Shown piece by piece: positions 8,479-16,955 of a stretch of DNA of 64,000 nucleotides; the stretch's first letter is position 1; each line of letters starts with the position of its first letter. The notes below the pieces were generated by a model, which was given only the letters and a program-made list of their open reading frames with translations, made no database searches and was not told the origin of the DNA. The stretch spans positions 1 through 64,000 of the forward strand of contig NZ_JAASQT010000007.1 in assembly GCF_011761985.1 (NCBI RefSeq), in the 5' to 3' direction. Both the position numbers and the translations under genes were made by a program. Origin of the DNA: Brevundimonas terrae. Lineage in GTDB: Bacteria > Pseudomonadota > Alphaproteobacteria > Caulobacterales > Caulobacteraceae.

Positions 8479-9235
8479 GGGTGTCCATATCGACCTGAGC
8501 GGGCAGGTGGCACTGGTCACCGGCGGGGCCAAGGGCATTGGCCGCTCTATTGCCGAAACGCTGCTGGAAGCGGGCTGTCAGGTCGTGGTCTGTGGTCGCA
8601 ATGCACCCGAAAGCCTGCCGTCCGGTGGAGGCTGTGAGGCCGTCTTCATGGCCTGTGATGTGCGGGCACCCGATCAGGTTGTGGCCATGGTGGACGCGAT
8701 CGCCGCCCGTTTTGGTCGTCTGGATATTGTCGTCAATAATGCGGGCGGATCGCCACTGGCCGATGCGTCCACGGCTTCGCCGCGCTTTAGCGATGCCATT
8801 GTGGCGCTGAACCTGATGGCCCCGCTGCATGTGTCGCAGGCGGCCCATAAATATATGCAGGCACAGCCGAATGGTGGCTCCATCGTCAATATTTGCAGTG
8901 TTTCGGGCATCCGTCCGTCGCCTGGCACGGCCATCTATGGCGCGGCCAAGGCCGGGTTGCTGAACCTAACCCAGTCGCTGGCGATGGAGTGGGGCCCAAA
9001 AATCCGCGTCAACGCTATCATTGTGGGCCTGATCGAGACCGAGGGTTCGGCCGATCATTATCGTTCGGGCCACGAAGCCATCGCCAATGCCTTGCCGCTC
9101 AAGCGCATGGGGCAGGGGCGCGATATCGCTAACACAGTTCTCTACCTCTCCTCGCCACTGGCTTCCTATGTCAGCGGCGCGCGCCTGTCGGTTGACGGCG
9201 GCGGCGAGCGTCCGTCCTTCCTCGATCTGGTTTGA
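8468..9235 (+). CDS. SDR family oxidoreductase
   Basis: A 255-residue classical SDR. It has the TGGAKGIGRS motif, NNAGGS, active-site YGAAK, and a C-terminal VSGARLSVDGGGE typical of FabG-like enzymes. The start overlaps the end of fadD3 by 11 bases, so the two are co-translated. It is the last gene of the MFS-fadD3-SDR operon and is followed by a strong terminator. It probably oxidises a hydroxyl on an HIP-type intermediate or a 3-hydroxyacyl-CoA; the exact substrate is unknown. Confidence 0.88.
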   Translation: MPVEGVHIDLSGQVALVTGGAKGIGRSIAETLLEAGCQVVVCGRNAPESLPSGGGCEAVFMACDVRAPDQVVAMVDAIAARFGRLDIVVNNAGGSPLADASTASPRFSDAIVALNLMAPLHVSQAAHKYMQAQPNGGSIVNICSVSGIRPSPGTAIYGAAKAGLLNLTQSLAMEWGPKIRVNAIIVGLIETEGSADHYRSGHEAIANALPLKRMGQGRDIANTVLYLSSPLASYVSGARLSVDGGGERPSFLDLV

Positions 9236-9258
9236 TCTTTCCCCGATGCAAACCACTA

Positions 9259-9291
9259 GGGCCTCTCCAGAACGGAGAGGCCCTTTTTTTA
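9259..9291 (+). terminator. Rho-independent terminator of the MFS-fadD3-SDR operon
   Basis: Perfect 10-bp stem GGGCCTCTCC (9259-9268) and GGAGAGGCCC (9274-9283), loop AGAAC, then seven or more T. It lies 24 bases after the SDR stop. Confidence 0.93.
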
Positions 9292-9312
9292 GGCTCGGGG
9301 AAGGTTAGTTAG

Positions 9313-9370
9313 GCGTGCTGAGCCCCAAGATACTTAGGATTTTGCGGTGCTCAGGCGTGCTGAGCACCGC
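9313..9370. repeat. Duplicated 3' end of the fadE30 gene with a hairpin over the stop codon
   Basis: The minus-strand sequence coding the last residues of fadE30 (Ala-Gln-His-Ala-stop) occurs again about 42 bases downstream: GGCGTGCTGAGC is present at 9312-9323 and 9354-9365. The gene copy ends in TGA and the downstream copy in TAA. A perfect 10-bp hairpin, GCGGTGCTCA (9344-9353) and TGAGCACCGC (9361-9370), spans the stop codon. It has no T-tract. Confidence 0.6.
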
Positions 9371-10532
9371 GGGCCTCTCGCGGAAGGCCCAGCGCCCGCT
9401 CAGCAATGATATTGCGCTGGATCTGGTTGGTGCCCGCATAGATGGTTTCCGAGCGCGACATCAGATGCATATGCGTCAGGGCTCCGAAATCGGCCTCGCC
9501 CGTGCCGACCTGTCCTGACAAGCCCTGCACATCCATCGCCAACTCGCCCAGCGCACGGTGCCACAGGGCCCAGTACAGCTTGTAGGTATAGGCACCGGCG
9601 GGTGTTTTCTCGGGATCATCATTGGCCAGCATACGAAGCGCACTGGCCCGCATGACGGTTAAGCCCACATGGGCCTTGGCCAGTCGCTGGCGGATCATCG
9701 GCGACTGGACCGCGCCATTGGCCTTGGCCACCGCCACCAGTTCTTCCAGCTCGTTTCGGAACTGCATCTGTTGGCCCAGTGTCGATACCCCACGCTCGAA
9801 GGCGAGGGTGGACATGGCGACCTTCCAGCCTTCACCCGGCTGGCCGACAATATTCTCGGCGGCGGTTTCCGCATTGTCGAAGAAGACCTCGTTGAACTCG
9901 GCCTCGCCGGTCATCTGGCGGATCGGGCGCACGGTGACGCCCTTCTGGTTCATGGGCACCAAAAGATAGGCCAGACCGCTGGCACCGCGCGTGCCTGAAT
10001 CGGCGCGACAGATGACAAATACCCAGTCGGAAAACTGGGCCATCGAGGTCCAGACCTTCTGGCCGTTGATGATCCAGCGCCTGTCCTTCAGCCATGCGGT
10101 GGTGCGGACATTGGACAGGTCGGAACCGGCATTCGGCTCGGAATAGCCCTGACACCAGATGTCCTGACCCGATGCGATACCGGGCAGGAACTGTTTCTTC
10201 TGTTTTTCGGTGCCGTGCAGCAGGATGGTCGGGCCAGCCAGCTCGATGCCGATGTGGCCGATGCGCGAGGGAGCCTTGGCGCGGGCATATTCCTCGGCAA
10301 AGATCACCTGTTCCTCGATACTGGCCCCACGGCCGCCCCATTGCTCGGGCCAGCCGATACAGCCCCAGCGGGCCTTGCCCAGCGCCGCTTCCCATTCACG
10401 GCGCTCGGGGATGAGATCGACGTGGTTGTTCAGGCCGCGCAGATGGGCAAACGGGCCGGACAGTTGTTCGTCCAGCCATTGGGCGACTTCCTGCCGGAAG
10501 CCTGCCAGTTCGGGCGCGAAATCGCGGCTCAT
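9351..10532 (-). CDS. fadE30: Acyl-CoA dehydrogenase, FadE30-like
   Basis: A 393-residue acyl-CoA dehydrogenase. Family landmarks include the GWPEQWGGRG region, GYSEPNAGSDL, NGQKVWTSMAQ and the C-terminal YAGTNQIQRNIIAERALG. Recalled similarity to mycobacterial FadE30 is extended (GPFAHLRGLNN, FERGVSTLGQQ, LAMDVQG). FadE30 performs the first dehydrogenation of HIP-CoA, shortening its propanoyl side chain. AGGAGG lies just upstream of the ATG at 10532. It is the last gene of the 16-gene operon. Its 3' end is duplicated downstream. Confidence 0.9.
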   Translation of the reverse strand: MSRDFAPELAGFRQEVAQWLDEQLSGPFAHLRGLNNHVDLIPERREWEAALGKARWGCIGWPEQWGGRGASIEEQVIFAEEYARAKAPSRIGHIGIELAGPTILLHGTEKQKKQFLPGIASGQDIWCQGYSEPNAGSDLSNVRTTAWLKDRRWIINGQKVWTSMAQFSDWVFVICRADSGTRGASGLAYLLVPMNQKGVTVRPIRQMTGEAEFNEVFFDNAETAAENIVGQPGEGWKVAMSTLAFERGVSTLGQQMQFRNELEELVAVAKANGAVQSPMIRQRLAKAHVGLTVMRASALRMLANDDPEKTPAGAYTYKLYWALWHRALGELAMDVQGLSGQVGTGEADFGALTHMHLMSRSETIYAGTNQIQRNIIAERALGLPREARGAQHA

Positions 10533-10541
10533 AACTGCCTC

Positions 10542-10865
10542 CTAGATGGCTTCGGCAATGGTCAGCGACAGGCCGTCCAGCGCATCGCTCATATGGATCT
10601 GGCAGGCCAGACGCGAGGACGGGCGCACCTCGACCACATCACCGATGGCCTCGATCATTTCGCTTTCGTCGTCCGCTGCGGCGTCCAGTTTGGACAGCCA
10701 TTGCGCATCGACATAGACGTGACAGCTACCGCACGAACAGGCCCCGCCACAGGTGCCCTCGACGGTGGTGCCACCATCGCGCAGGGCTTCCATCAGGCGG
10801 GCCCCCGCTGCGACGTCCAGCGTCAGGGTCTGGCCGTCTTGCTGGGTTACAAAAATCTGGGGCAT
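10542..10865 (-). CDS. [2Fe-2S] ferredoxin, adrenodoxin/vertebrate type
   Basis: A 107-residue ferredoxin with ligands C39, C45, C48 (C-x5-C-x2-C) and C88. C43 is an extra cysteine inside the motif. It probably carries single electrons to an oxygenase or P450. The KshA-like Rieske protein at 3123-4124 is the only oxygenase of that kind in the window, so it is the candidate partner. The start ATG at 10865 overlaps the upstream thiolase stop (ATGA). A ferredoxin inside a beta-oxidation operon suggests a redox role in ring breakdown. Confidence 0.9.
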   Translation of the reverse strand: MPQIFVTQQDGQTLTLDVAAGARLMEALRDGGTTVEGTCGGACSCGSCHVYVDAQWLSKLDAAADDESEMIEAIGDVVEVRPSSRLACQIHMSDALDGLSLTIAEAI

Positions 10866-12070
10866 CAAGCGACCTCGAACAGCCCGGCGGCACCCATGCC
10901 ACCGGCAACACACATGGAAACGATGACATACTTCACGCCGCGACGCTTGCCCTCGATGAGGGCGTGGCCGACGAGGCGCGAGCCGGTCATGCCGAACGGG
11001 TGGCCGATGGCGATGCCGCCGCCATTGACGTTGAGGATGGCGGGATCAATGTCGAGGTGGCGCTGGCAATAGAGCGCCTGCGAGGCAAAGGCCTCGTTGA
11101 TCTCGAACAGGCCGATATCGCTCATCTTCAGGCCCGCACGCTTCAGCAGTTTGGGGATGGCGAAGACGGGGCCGATGCCCATCTCCTCGGCCTTGCAGGC
11201 GGCGACCTGGAAGCCGCGATAGATACCCAGAACCGGCAGGTTCTCGGACTGGGCCGTCTTCAGGTCCATGATGACCTGAGCAGACGCGCCATCAGACAAC
11301 TGGCTGGCATTACCGGCGGTGACGTGACGGCCTTCCTTGATGACCAGACCGTCTTTGAACACGGGCTTCAGACCGGCCAGTGCCTCATAGGTGGTGCCGG
11401 CACGGATGCCTTCGTCGGATGACAGGGTGACTTCTTCCTCGCCGATCTCTTCGCCGGTCTTGGCGAACAGGGTCTTGGAGGTGGTCAGCGGGACGATCTC
11501 GTCATTGAACAGACCGGCGGCCTGAGCTGCGGCAGCCCGCTGCTGGCTCTGGGCGGCGAAGTGGTCCTGGTCTTCGCGGCTGACGCCATAACGGTCGGCG
11601 ACCAGTTCGGCGGTTTCGATCATAGCCATATAGGCGTGCGGATCATGCTCCAGCACCCGTTGGGAACGGTTGCGATAGGTCGGCATGTGCTTGTTCAGCG
11701 TCAGCGAGATGCTTTCCATCCCGCCTGCGACCGCCGCGTCGATCTCGTCGGTCATGATGCCGCGTGCCGCCAGCGCAATGACGTTCAGGCCCGACGAGCA
11801 TTTGCGGTCCAGCGTAAAGCCCGCAACGGTTTCATCCGGCAGCTTGGACGCATGCACGCTGAGACGGCCGAGGTTGTAGCTCTGGGTACCCCAGTGGTTG
11901 CCGACGCCGAGGTAAACATCGTCGATACGGGCCGGATCAACGCCAGAGCGTTCCAGCGCGGCATCGATGACATGGGCCGACAGGACAGGGGCTTCGGTAT
12001 TGTTCAAGGCTCCGCGATAGGCCTTGCCGACGCCGGTGCGGGCTGTGGAGATAATGGCAGCTTCGCGCAT
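10865..12070 (-). CDS. Thiolase (acetyl-CoA acetyltransferase family)
   Basis: A 401-residue thiolase. The nucleophile is C91 ([10 protein letters not shown]). The histidine motif [14 protein letters not shown] and the C-terminal SMCVAGGMG with the second cysteine are present. It differs from the FadA6-like thiolase in the same operon, so it probably handles another step, for example cleavage after side-chain beta-oxidation of HIP-CoA. The ATG at 12070 starts [13 protein letters not shown] and overlaps the upstream ketosteroid-isomerase stop. Confidence 0.9.
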   Translation of the reverse strand: MREAAIISTARTGVGKAYRGALNNTEAPVLSAHVIDAALERSGVDPARIDDVYLGVGNHWGTQSYNLGRLSVHASKLPDETVAGFTLDRKCSSGLNVIALAARGIMTDEIDAAVAGGMESISLTLNKHMPTYRNRSQRVLEHDPHAYMAMIETAELVADRYGVSREDQDHFAAQSQQRAAAAQAAGLFNDEIVPLTTSKTLFAKTGEEIGEEEVTLSSDEGIRAGTTYEALAGLKPVFKDGLVIKEGRHVTAGNASQLSDGASAQVIMDLKTAQSENLPVLGIYRGFQVAACKAEEMGIGPVFAIPKLLKRAGLKMSDIGLFEINEAFASQALYCQRHLDIDPAILNVNGGGIAIGHPFGMTGSRLVGHALIEGKRRGVKYVIVSMCVAGGMGAAGLFEVA

Positions 12071-12456
12071 TATTTTGGCTCCTGAATGAACTGTAGATTG
12101 GTGGGGCCCCAATAGGCGTGCATGGCAGTAATCAGGCCATCAGGGGCGAATTCGAAGGTGTCGATGGCATCGATCGTGGCGGGCTTGCCGTCACGCTTCA
12201 TGTCGATGCGAAAGGCAAAGGCGGCGACGTTTCCGGCAATACGTACCGGCCCGTTCAGGGTCAGGCGTATGTCCTTGTCCATCGCCCGCGCATAGAAGGC
12301 GTGGATCGCCTCGCGCCCTGTGATAGGTGGGCTATTGGCCGGATCGCGCACGGTGGCGTCGTCGGCATAGAGGACGGCGATAGAGGCCGCATCGGCGCGG
12401 GCAAAGCCGTCTATATAGGCCTGAACCACAGAGGTCATGTGAACCGGATCACTCAT
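12070..12456 (-). CDS. ksi: Steroid Delta-isomerase (ketosteroid isomerase)
   Basis: A 128-residue SnoaL/NTF2-fold protein that aligns residue for residue with Comamonas testosteroni ketosteroid isomerase. Catalytic Y14, D38 and D99 fall at exactly the same numbers (VVQAYIDGF, ATVRDPANS, DAIDTFEF). The family moves a double bond from C5 to C4 in 3-ketosteroids through a dienolate. The start at 12456 is chosen because this register matches the characterised enzyme, and it overlaps the maoC stop (ATGA). Its presence in the operon ties the cluster to steroid nuclei. Activity is inferred from residues, not shown. Confidence 0.88.
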   Translation of the reverse strand: MSDPVHMTSVVQAYIDGFARADAASIAVLYADDATVRDPANSPPITGREAIHAFYARAMDKDIRLTLNGPVRIAGNVAAFAFRIDMKRDGKPATIDAIDTFEFAPDGLITAMHAYWGPTNLQFIQEPK

Positions 12457-12920
12457 GCATCCTGCTCCGGCAGATAACGGCTGATGGTGGAGGCGATGCA
12501 GGCAGGCTTGTCGTGGCCTTCGATCTCGACGGTCACATCGACCGTCACCTGAACGCCGGTGCCTTTCTGTTCGATCTTGCTGATCACGCCGGCACCGCGA
12601 ATGCGCGAGCCGACCTTGACGGGGGCCAGAAACCGCACCTTGTCCAGACCGATGTTCAGGCCCGATGACACACCGTTGACGGTGATCAGATCGGGCATGA
12701 AGGCATTGACCAGAGCCAAGGTCAGATAGCCGTGGGCGATGGTGCCGCCGAACGGGCCGTCCTTGGCGCGGGCAGGATCGACGTGGATCCACTGCATATC
12801 GCCCGTCGTCTCGCCAAAGCGGGTGACACGGTCCTGCTCGACCGACAGCCAGTCGGTGTGGCCTAGATCGCGACCCTCGGCACCCAGCAGGGCTTCGGGC
12901 GTATCAAAGACAACGCCCAT
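12453..12920 (-). CDS. MaoC-family (R)-enoyl-CoA hydratase
   Basis: A 155-residue hot-dog protein with the hydratase 2 signature: FGETTGDMQWIHVDPARAKD, with catalytic Asp and His, followed by GTIAHGYLTLAL. Single-domain length fits the Rv0130/MaoC-like group. It probably hydrates an enoyl-CoA in side-chain or ring degradation, serving the FadE enzymes of the operon. It lies one base from ipdF upstream and overlaps ksi downstream by four bases. Confidence 0.9.
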   Translation of the reverse strand: MGVVFDTPEALLGAEGRDLGHTDWLSVEQDRVTRFGETTGDMQWIHVDPARAKDGPFGGTIAHGYLTLALVNAFMPDLITVNGVSSGLNIGLDKVRFLAPVKVGSRIRGAGVISKIEQKGTGVQVTVDVTVEIEGHDKPACIASTISRYLPEQDA

Positions 12921-12921
12921 C

Positions 12922-13710
12922 TTACGCCCTCTGGCTGGAGGCCGAGATGACCTCGCCGGTCAGATAGGATGACAGGTCGCTGGCGAGGAACACCATGATG
13001 TTGGCGATTTCCCAAACTTCTGCCGGACGGCCAAAGGCTTCGCGCTTGGACAGTTCGGCCAGCATCTCGTCAGTCGTGACCTTGGCAAGGAACGGGTGCA
13101 TGGCCAAGGACGGCGACACCGCATTGATGCGCACGCCGTGATCGGCGGCTTCAACGGCCGAGCAGCGGGTGAAGGCCATCACACCCGCCTTGGCGGCGGC
13201 ATAGTGGGCCTGACCCTTTTGCGCGCGCCAGCCCAGTACCGAGGCATTGTTCACAATGACGCCGGACTTGGCGGCATACATCACCGGCAGGAAGGCGCGG
13301 CTCATGCGGAAGACAGAGGTGAGGGTCACGTCTAGAACGCGGTCCCACTGCTCGTCGGTCATGTCCACGACATCGACCTCGCCGCCCAGCCCGGCATTGT
13401 TGATCAGGATGTCGATACGGCCCAGCAGCTTGAGGGACTCATCGCGCAGACGATCCACATCGGCTTGGTTGGTGACATCACACACAACCGTATGCGGACG
13501 CACACCAACCGCCGCCTCGATAGCGTCAGCAGCTTCGCCCAGACGACGCTCGTGAAAGTCACTGATGACCAGCGTCGCGCCTTCTTCGGCCGCACGCTTG
13601 GCCGCCGAGAAGCCGATGCCGGTGCCGGCAGCCGCCGTAATCACCGCCGTCTTGCCTTTCAGCAAACCACGGGCCGCAGGGTATGCGGGGGGTGTGTTTA
13701 CAAAACTCAT
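12922..13710 (-). CDS. ipdF: SDR, IpdF-like (ring C hydroxyl dehydrogenase)
   Basis: A 262-residue SDR with TAAAGTGIGFSAAKR near residue 25, NNAGLGG, and an active site S...Y-A-A-A-K (NNASVLGWRAQKGQAHYAAA). The segments VLDVTLTSVFR and VIVNNASVLGWRAQ closely match what I recall of mycobacterial IpdF (Rv3559c). That enzyme oxidises the 5-hydroxyl of the HIP skeleton in C/D-ring breakdown. The start at 13710 overlaps the upstream acyl-CoA dehydrogenase stop by four bases. The assignment rests on family similarity and the ipd context. Confidence 0.9.
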   Translation of the reverse strand: MSFVNTPPAYPAARGLLKGKTAVITAAAGTGIGFSAAKRAAEEGATLVISDFHERRLGEAADAIEAAVGVRPHTVVCDVTNQADVDRLRDESLKLLGRIDILINNAGLGGEVDVVDMTDEQWDRVLDVTLTSVFRMSRAFLPVMYAAKSGVIVNNASVLGWRAQKGQAHYAAAKAGVMAFTRCSAVEAADHGVRINAVSPSLAMHPFLAKVTTDEMLAELSKREAFGRPAEVWEIANIMVFLASDLSSYLTGEVISASSQRA

Positions 13711-14867
13711 GCTTGGGTGTCCGCAATATCGGTGAGGCCCATTTCGCGCGCGACCACATCATAGTGGTGCGAGGGCGTTCCCAGTACGGTGGCGCTGGTG
13801 CGGGCGCGTTTGAAATAGAGGTGGGCGTCGTGTTCCCACGTAAAGCCGATGCCGCCGTGAATCTGGATGGTGTCGGCGGCGCATTGCATGAAGGCTTCGG
13901 AGCAACTGGCACCGGCAATGGCGGCGACCTCTTCCATGGCGTCCGGCACATCCAGCAGTCGTACGGCGTAGGAGAGGGCGGAACGGGCGGATTCCACGGC
14001 CATCATCATATCGGCCAGCTTGTGCTTGATGGCCTGGAACGAGCCGATGACGCGCCCGAACTGCACGCGCTGTTTGGCGTATTCGGTGCTCATTTCCAAC
14101 ACCCGTTCGGCCCCGCCCAACTGCTCGGCGGCCAGCATGACGGTGCCGACGGCCAGCATGCGGCGGATAGCCGGTTCGGCCTTGCCGACAGGTCCGACAA
14201 TGGCGGCATCGTCGATGATTACATTGTCAAAACGAATGCGGCTGAAGGGGCGGGTGGGGTCGAGGCTGGTGACGCGCTCGACGGCGATCCCTGCCGTGTT
14301 GGCGTCCAGAGCCACGAGGCTGAGGCCATCCCAGCCGGATGTATCTTCGCTGCGGGCGACCACGACCAGAAGATTGGCGGCGTGGCCCATCAGCACATAG
14401 TCGGCCTGTCCGTTCAGCGCCCAACCCGTGCCCTCGCGGCGGATGGTGCAGGGGGCGTCGGCGGGCAGGGGCGCACCGGATTTTCCGGTCAGGCAGACGG
14501 CGGCGCGGATATCGCCCTCGACGAGACGCGGCAGGAAGCGCGACTGGATGGCCTCGCAACCGGCCCCCATCAGGGCCGGTAGGGCCAGACCCAGTGTCGA
14601 GAACAGCGGGGCCGCCGTCAGCGTGCGACCTGTTTCTTCATGCAGCAAAGCCAGTTCGATCAGGCCAAGATCACTGCCGCCAAAACGCTCGGGGGCGGCC
14701 ACACCCAGCCAGCCCATTTCGACGGCCATGGCCTGCCATTGTTCGCGGTCCCAGCCGTCTTCGGATTCCATCGCGGTCCGCAGACGTGCCGAGGTGCCGT
14801 GTTCATTCAGGAAATCACGGGCGCTTTCGGCAATGGCCAGTTGTTCATCGCTGAGGGTGATGTTCAT
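13707..14867 (-). CDS. Acyl-CoA dehydrogenase, FadE32/FadE33-like
   Basis: A 386-residue acyl-CoA dehydrogenase beginning MNITLSDEQLAIAESARDFL. It has EMGWLGVAAPERFGG, the flavin-region LGGAERVLEMSTEYAKQRVQ and the C-terminal IQIHGGIGFTWEHD typical of the steroid-linked FadE families that form alpha2-beta2 heterotetramers. It probably pairs with another FadE of this operon. Which of the two related subunits (this or 16945-18021) matches FadE32 or FadE33 cannot be decided here. It is 12 bases from the SDR upstream. Confidence 0.88.
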   Translation of the reverse strand: MNITLSDEQLAIAESARDFLNEHGTSARLRTAMESEDGWDREQWQAMAVEMGWLGVAAPERFGGSDLGLIELALLHEETGRTLTAAPLFSTLGLALPALMGAGCEAIQSRFLPRLVEGDIRAAVCLTGKSGAPLPADAPCTIRREGTGWALNGQADYVLMGHAANLLVVVARSEDTSGWDGLSLVALDANTAGIAVERVTSLDPTRPFSRIRFDNVIIDDAAIVGPVGKAEPAIRRMLAVGTVMLAAEQLGGAERVLEMSTEYAKQRVQFGRVIGSFQAIKHKLADMMMAVESARSALSYAVRLLDVPDAMEEVAAIAGASCSEAFMQCAADTIQIHGGIGFTWEHDAHLYFKRARTSATVLGTPSHHYDVVAREMGLTDIADTQA

Positions 14868-14879
14868 GCGTCCGGTCCT

Positions 14880-15791
14880 TTATCCCGCGCCATAGACGGC
14901 TTGGGCGGGCGTGCGCCGCGCCAACAGATCACCGACCACATCGCCAACCTCCGACGGGCTCCAGCGACGACCCGCATCGACGACGGGGCCGTTGCGCCAG
15001 CCTTCGGACAGCATGATCTTGCCGCCCTGAAGCTCGAAGACCTGACCCGTCACGCCCACGGATTGTGCGCTGGCCAGCCAAACGACGGTGGGGGCGACAT
15101 TGGCCGGATCGTTAAAGTCAAAGCCGTCATCGGGGGCCTTCATGGCGTCGGCAAAGGCGGTTTCGGTCATGCGGGTGCGGGCGGCGGGGGCCAGCGCATT
15201 GGCGGTGATGCCATAACGGCCCAGTTCCGCGGCCTGAACCAGTGTCAGGCTGGCAATCCCGCCCTTGGCCGCGGAATAGGCGCTCTGGCCGATCGAGCCT
15301 TGCAGACCGGCACCGGACGATGTGTTGATGATACGGGCATCGGGGTTCTGCCCCTGTTTTTGCTTGGCGCGCCAATAATCGACGGCGGCGCGGCTGACAC
15401 AGAAATGGCCGCGCAGATGGACGCGCAATACCGCATCCCATTCGTCGGGTGTGCAGGACACAAACATGCGGTCACGCACGAAACCGGCATTGTTCACCAC
15501 AGCGTGCAGGTCCCCGAAGGCATCGAGAGCCGTCTGCACCATGCGCTGGCCGCCCTCGACCTCGGTAACATCGTCGGTATTGGCAACGGCCTTGCCACCC
15601 TTGGCGATGATTTCATCGACGACCTTTTGTGCGGCACCGACCGTCTGGCCGCTTTCGCCATGGGTGCCGACGCCCAGATCGTTGACGACGACACTGGCCC
15701 CCTCTGCCGCCAGAGCCAGTGCATAGGCGCGGCCCAAGCCGCCGCCCGCGCCGGTGACGATGACAACCCGTCCTTCACAGATACCCGACAT
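14880..15791 (-). CDS. SDR, (R)-3-hydroxyacyl-CoA dehydrogenase type (Rv3548c-like)
   Basis: A 303-residue SDR with VTGAGGGLGRAYALALA, VVNDLGVG and VVNNAGFVRDRMF, plus active-site S...YSAAK. These are hallmarks of the hydroxyacyl-CoA dehydrogenase domain of multifunctional enzyme 2 and of mycobacterial Rv3548c in the KstR2 region. It probably oxidises the hydroxyl formed after hydration of an HIP-CoA-derived enoyl-CoA. A 12-base gap separates it from fadA6 upstream. Confidence 0.88.
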   Translation of the reverse strand: MSGICEGRVVIVTGAGGGLGRAYALALAAEGASVVVNDLGVGTHGESGQTVGAAQKVVDEIIAKGGKAVANTDDVTEVEGGQRMVQTALDAFGDLHAVVNNAGFVRDRMFVSCTPDEWDAVLRVHLRGHFCVSRAAVDYWRAKQKQGQNPDARIINTSSGAGLQGSIGQSAYSAAKGGIASLTLVQAAELGRYGITANALAPAARTRMTETAFADAMKAPDDGFDFNDPANVAPTVVWLASAQSVGVTGQVFELQGGKIMLSEGWRNGPVVDAGRRWSPSEVGDVVGDLLARRTPAQAVYGAG

Positions 15792-15803
15792 GGACGCTCC
15801 CCC

Positions 15804-16955
15804 TTACAGACGCTCGATAATGGTGACATTGGCCTGACCGCCGCCTTCACACATGGTTTGCAGGGCATAGCGTCCGCCCGTGCGTTCCAGTGTGTTGAGC
15901 ATGGTGGTCATGATGCGTGCGCCGGTGGCCCCGAGGGGATGGCCCAGCGCAATAGCCCCGCCGTTCACATTGACCCTGTCATGCGGGATTTCCAGTTCCT
16001 GCATCCACGCCAAGGCGACCGAGGCAAAGGCCTCGTTGCATTCGAACAGGTCGATGTCGGAAATCTTCAGGCCGGTCTTTTCCAGCGCATAGCGGGTGGC
16101 CGGAATGGGCGCGGTCAGCATCCACACCGGATCATCGGCGCGCACCGAGAGATGATGGATGCGTGCGCGTGGCTTAAGGTTGTGATCCTTCACCGCCTTG
16201 GGCGAGGCCATAAGGATGGCGGCGGCTCCGTCTGCGGTCTGACTGGCGATAGCGGCGGTGATGCGGCCATTCTCCATCAGCGGTTGCAGGCTGGCCATTT
16301 TCTCCAGAGAGGTCTCGCGCGGCGTCTCGTCGTGGGTGACACCGGCCAGCGGGCTGATCTCGTTATCGAACAGGCCCTGTGCGCGGGCATTGATGGCGCG
16401 GCGGTGACTTTCCAGCGCAAAGGCCTCCATGGCCTCGCGGCTGATATTCCATTTGTCGGCGATCATTTCTGCCGAGTTGAACTGGCTGACTTCCTGATCG
16501 CCAAAGCGGTTCTGCCAGCCTGTCGAGCCACGGAACGGATCGTCAAAACCATAGGTCTGACCCGCCAGCATGGCCGCCGAGATGGGGATGGCATTCATGT
16601 TCTGAACGCCGCCTGCGACCACCAGATCCTGCGTGCCACTCATCACGCCTTGGGCGGCAAAATGGACGGCCTGTTGCGATGAGCCGCACTGGCGGTCGAT
16701 GGTCACGCCGGGCACATGCTGGGGCAGACCGGCGGCCAGCCAGCACGAACGGGCAATGTCGCCGGCCTGCGGGCCGATGGTGTCACAGCAGCCGAACACC
16801 ACATCCTCGACGGCGGCGGGATCAATGCCGGTGCGCCCCATCAGGGCCGACAAGACATGGCCGCCAAGGTCCGCCGGATGCACATGGGCGAGGCCGCCTT
16901 TTTTGCGACCTATGGGGGTGCGGACGGCATCGATAATATAGGCCTCATGCGGCAT
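15804..16955 (-). CDS. fadA6: Thiolase, FadA6-like
   Basis: A 383-residue thiolase starting MPHEAYIIDAVRTPIGR. The nucleophile is C90 (DRQCGSSQQAV); the GGAIALGHPLGATG histidine motif and a C-terminal MCEGGG cysteine are present. The segments ISREAMEAFALESHRRA, IPATRYALEKTGL and YALQTMCEGGGQANVTIIER closely resemble mycobacterial FadA6, which acts after IpdAB opens ring C. The start at 16955 overlaps the upstream acyl-CoA dehydrogenase by 11 bases. Longer in-frame starts lie in the upstream gene and are not conserved. Confidence 0.92.
   Translation of the reverse strand: MPHEAYIIDAVRTPIGRKKGGLAHVHPADLGGHVLSALMGRTGIDPAAVEDVVFGCCDTIGPQAGDIARSCWLAAGLPQHVPGVTIDRQCGSSQQAVHFAAQGVMSGTQDLVVAGGVQNMNAIPISAAMLAGQTYGFDDPFRGSTGWQNRFGDQEVSQFNSAEMIADKWNISREAMEAFALESHRRAINARAQGLFDNEISPLAGVTHDETPRETSLEKMASLQPLMENGRITAAIASQTADGAAAILMASPKAVKDHNLKPRARIHHLSVRADDPVWMLTAPIPATRYALEKTGLKISDIDLFECNEAFASVALAWMQELEIPHDRVNVNGGAIALGHPLGATGARIMTTMLNTLERTGGRYALQTMCEGGGQANVTIIERL

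Noticed and set aside
14640..16682. A 680-codon open frame on the plus strand opposite the acyl-CoA dehydrogenase, SDR and FadA6 genes
   Set aside because: It lies wholly antisense to three genes with clear family motifs. Long antisense frames are expected in GC-rich coding DNA, and its translation shows no recognisable domain.
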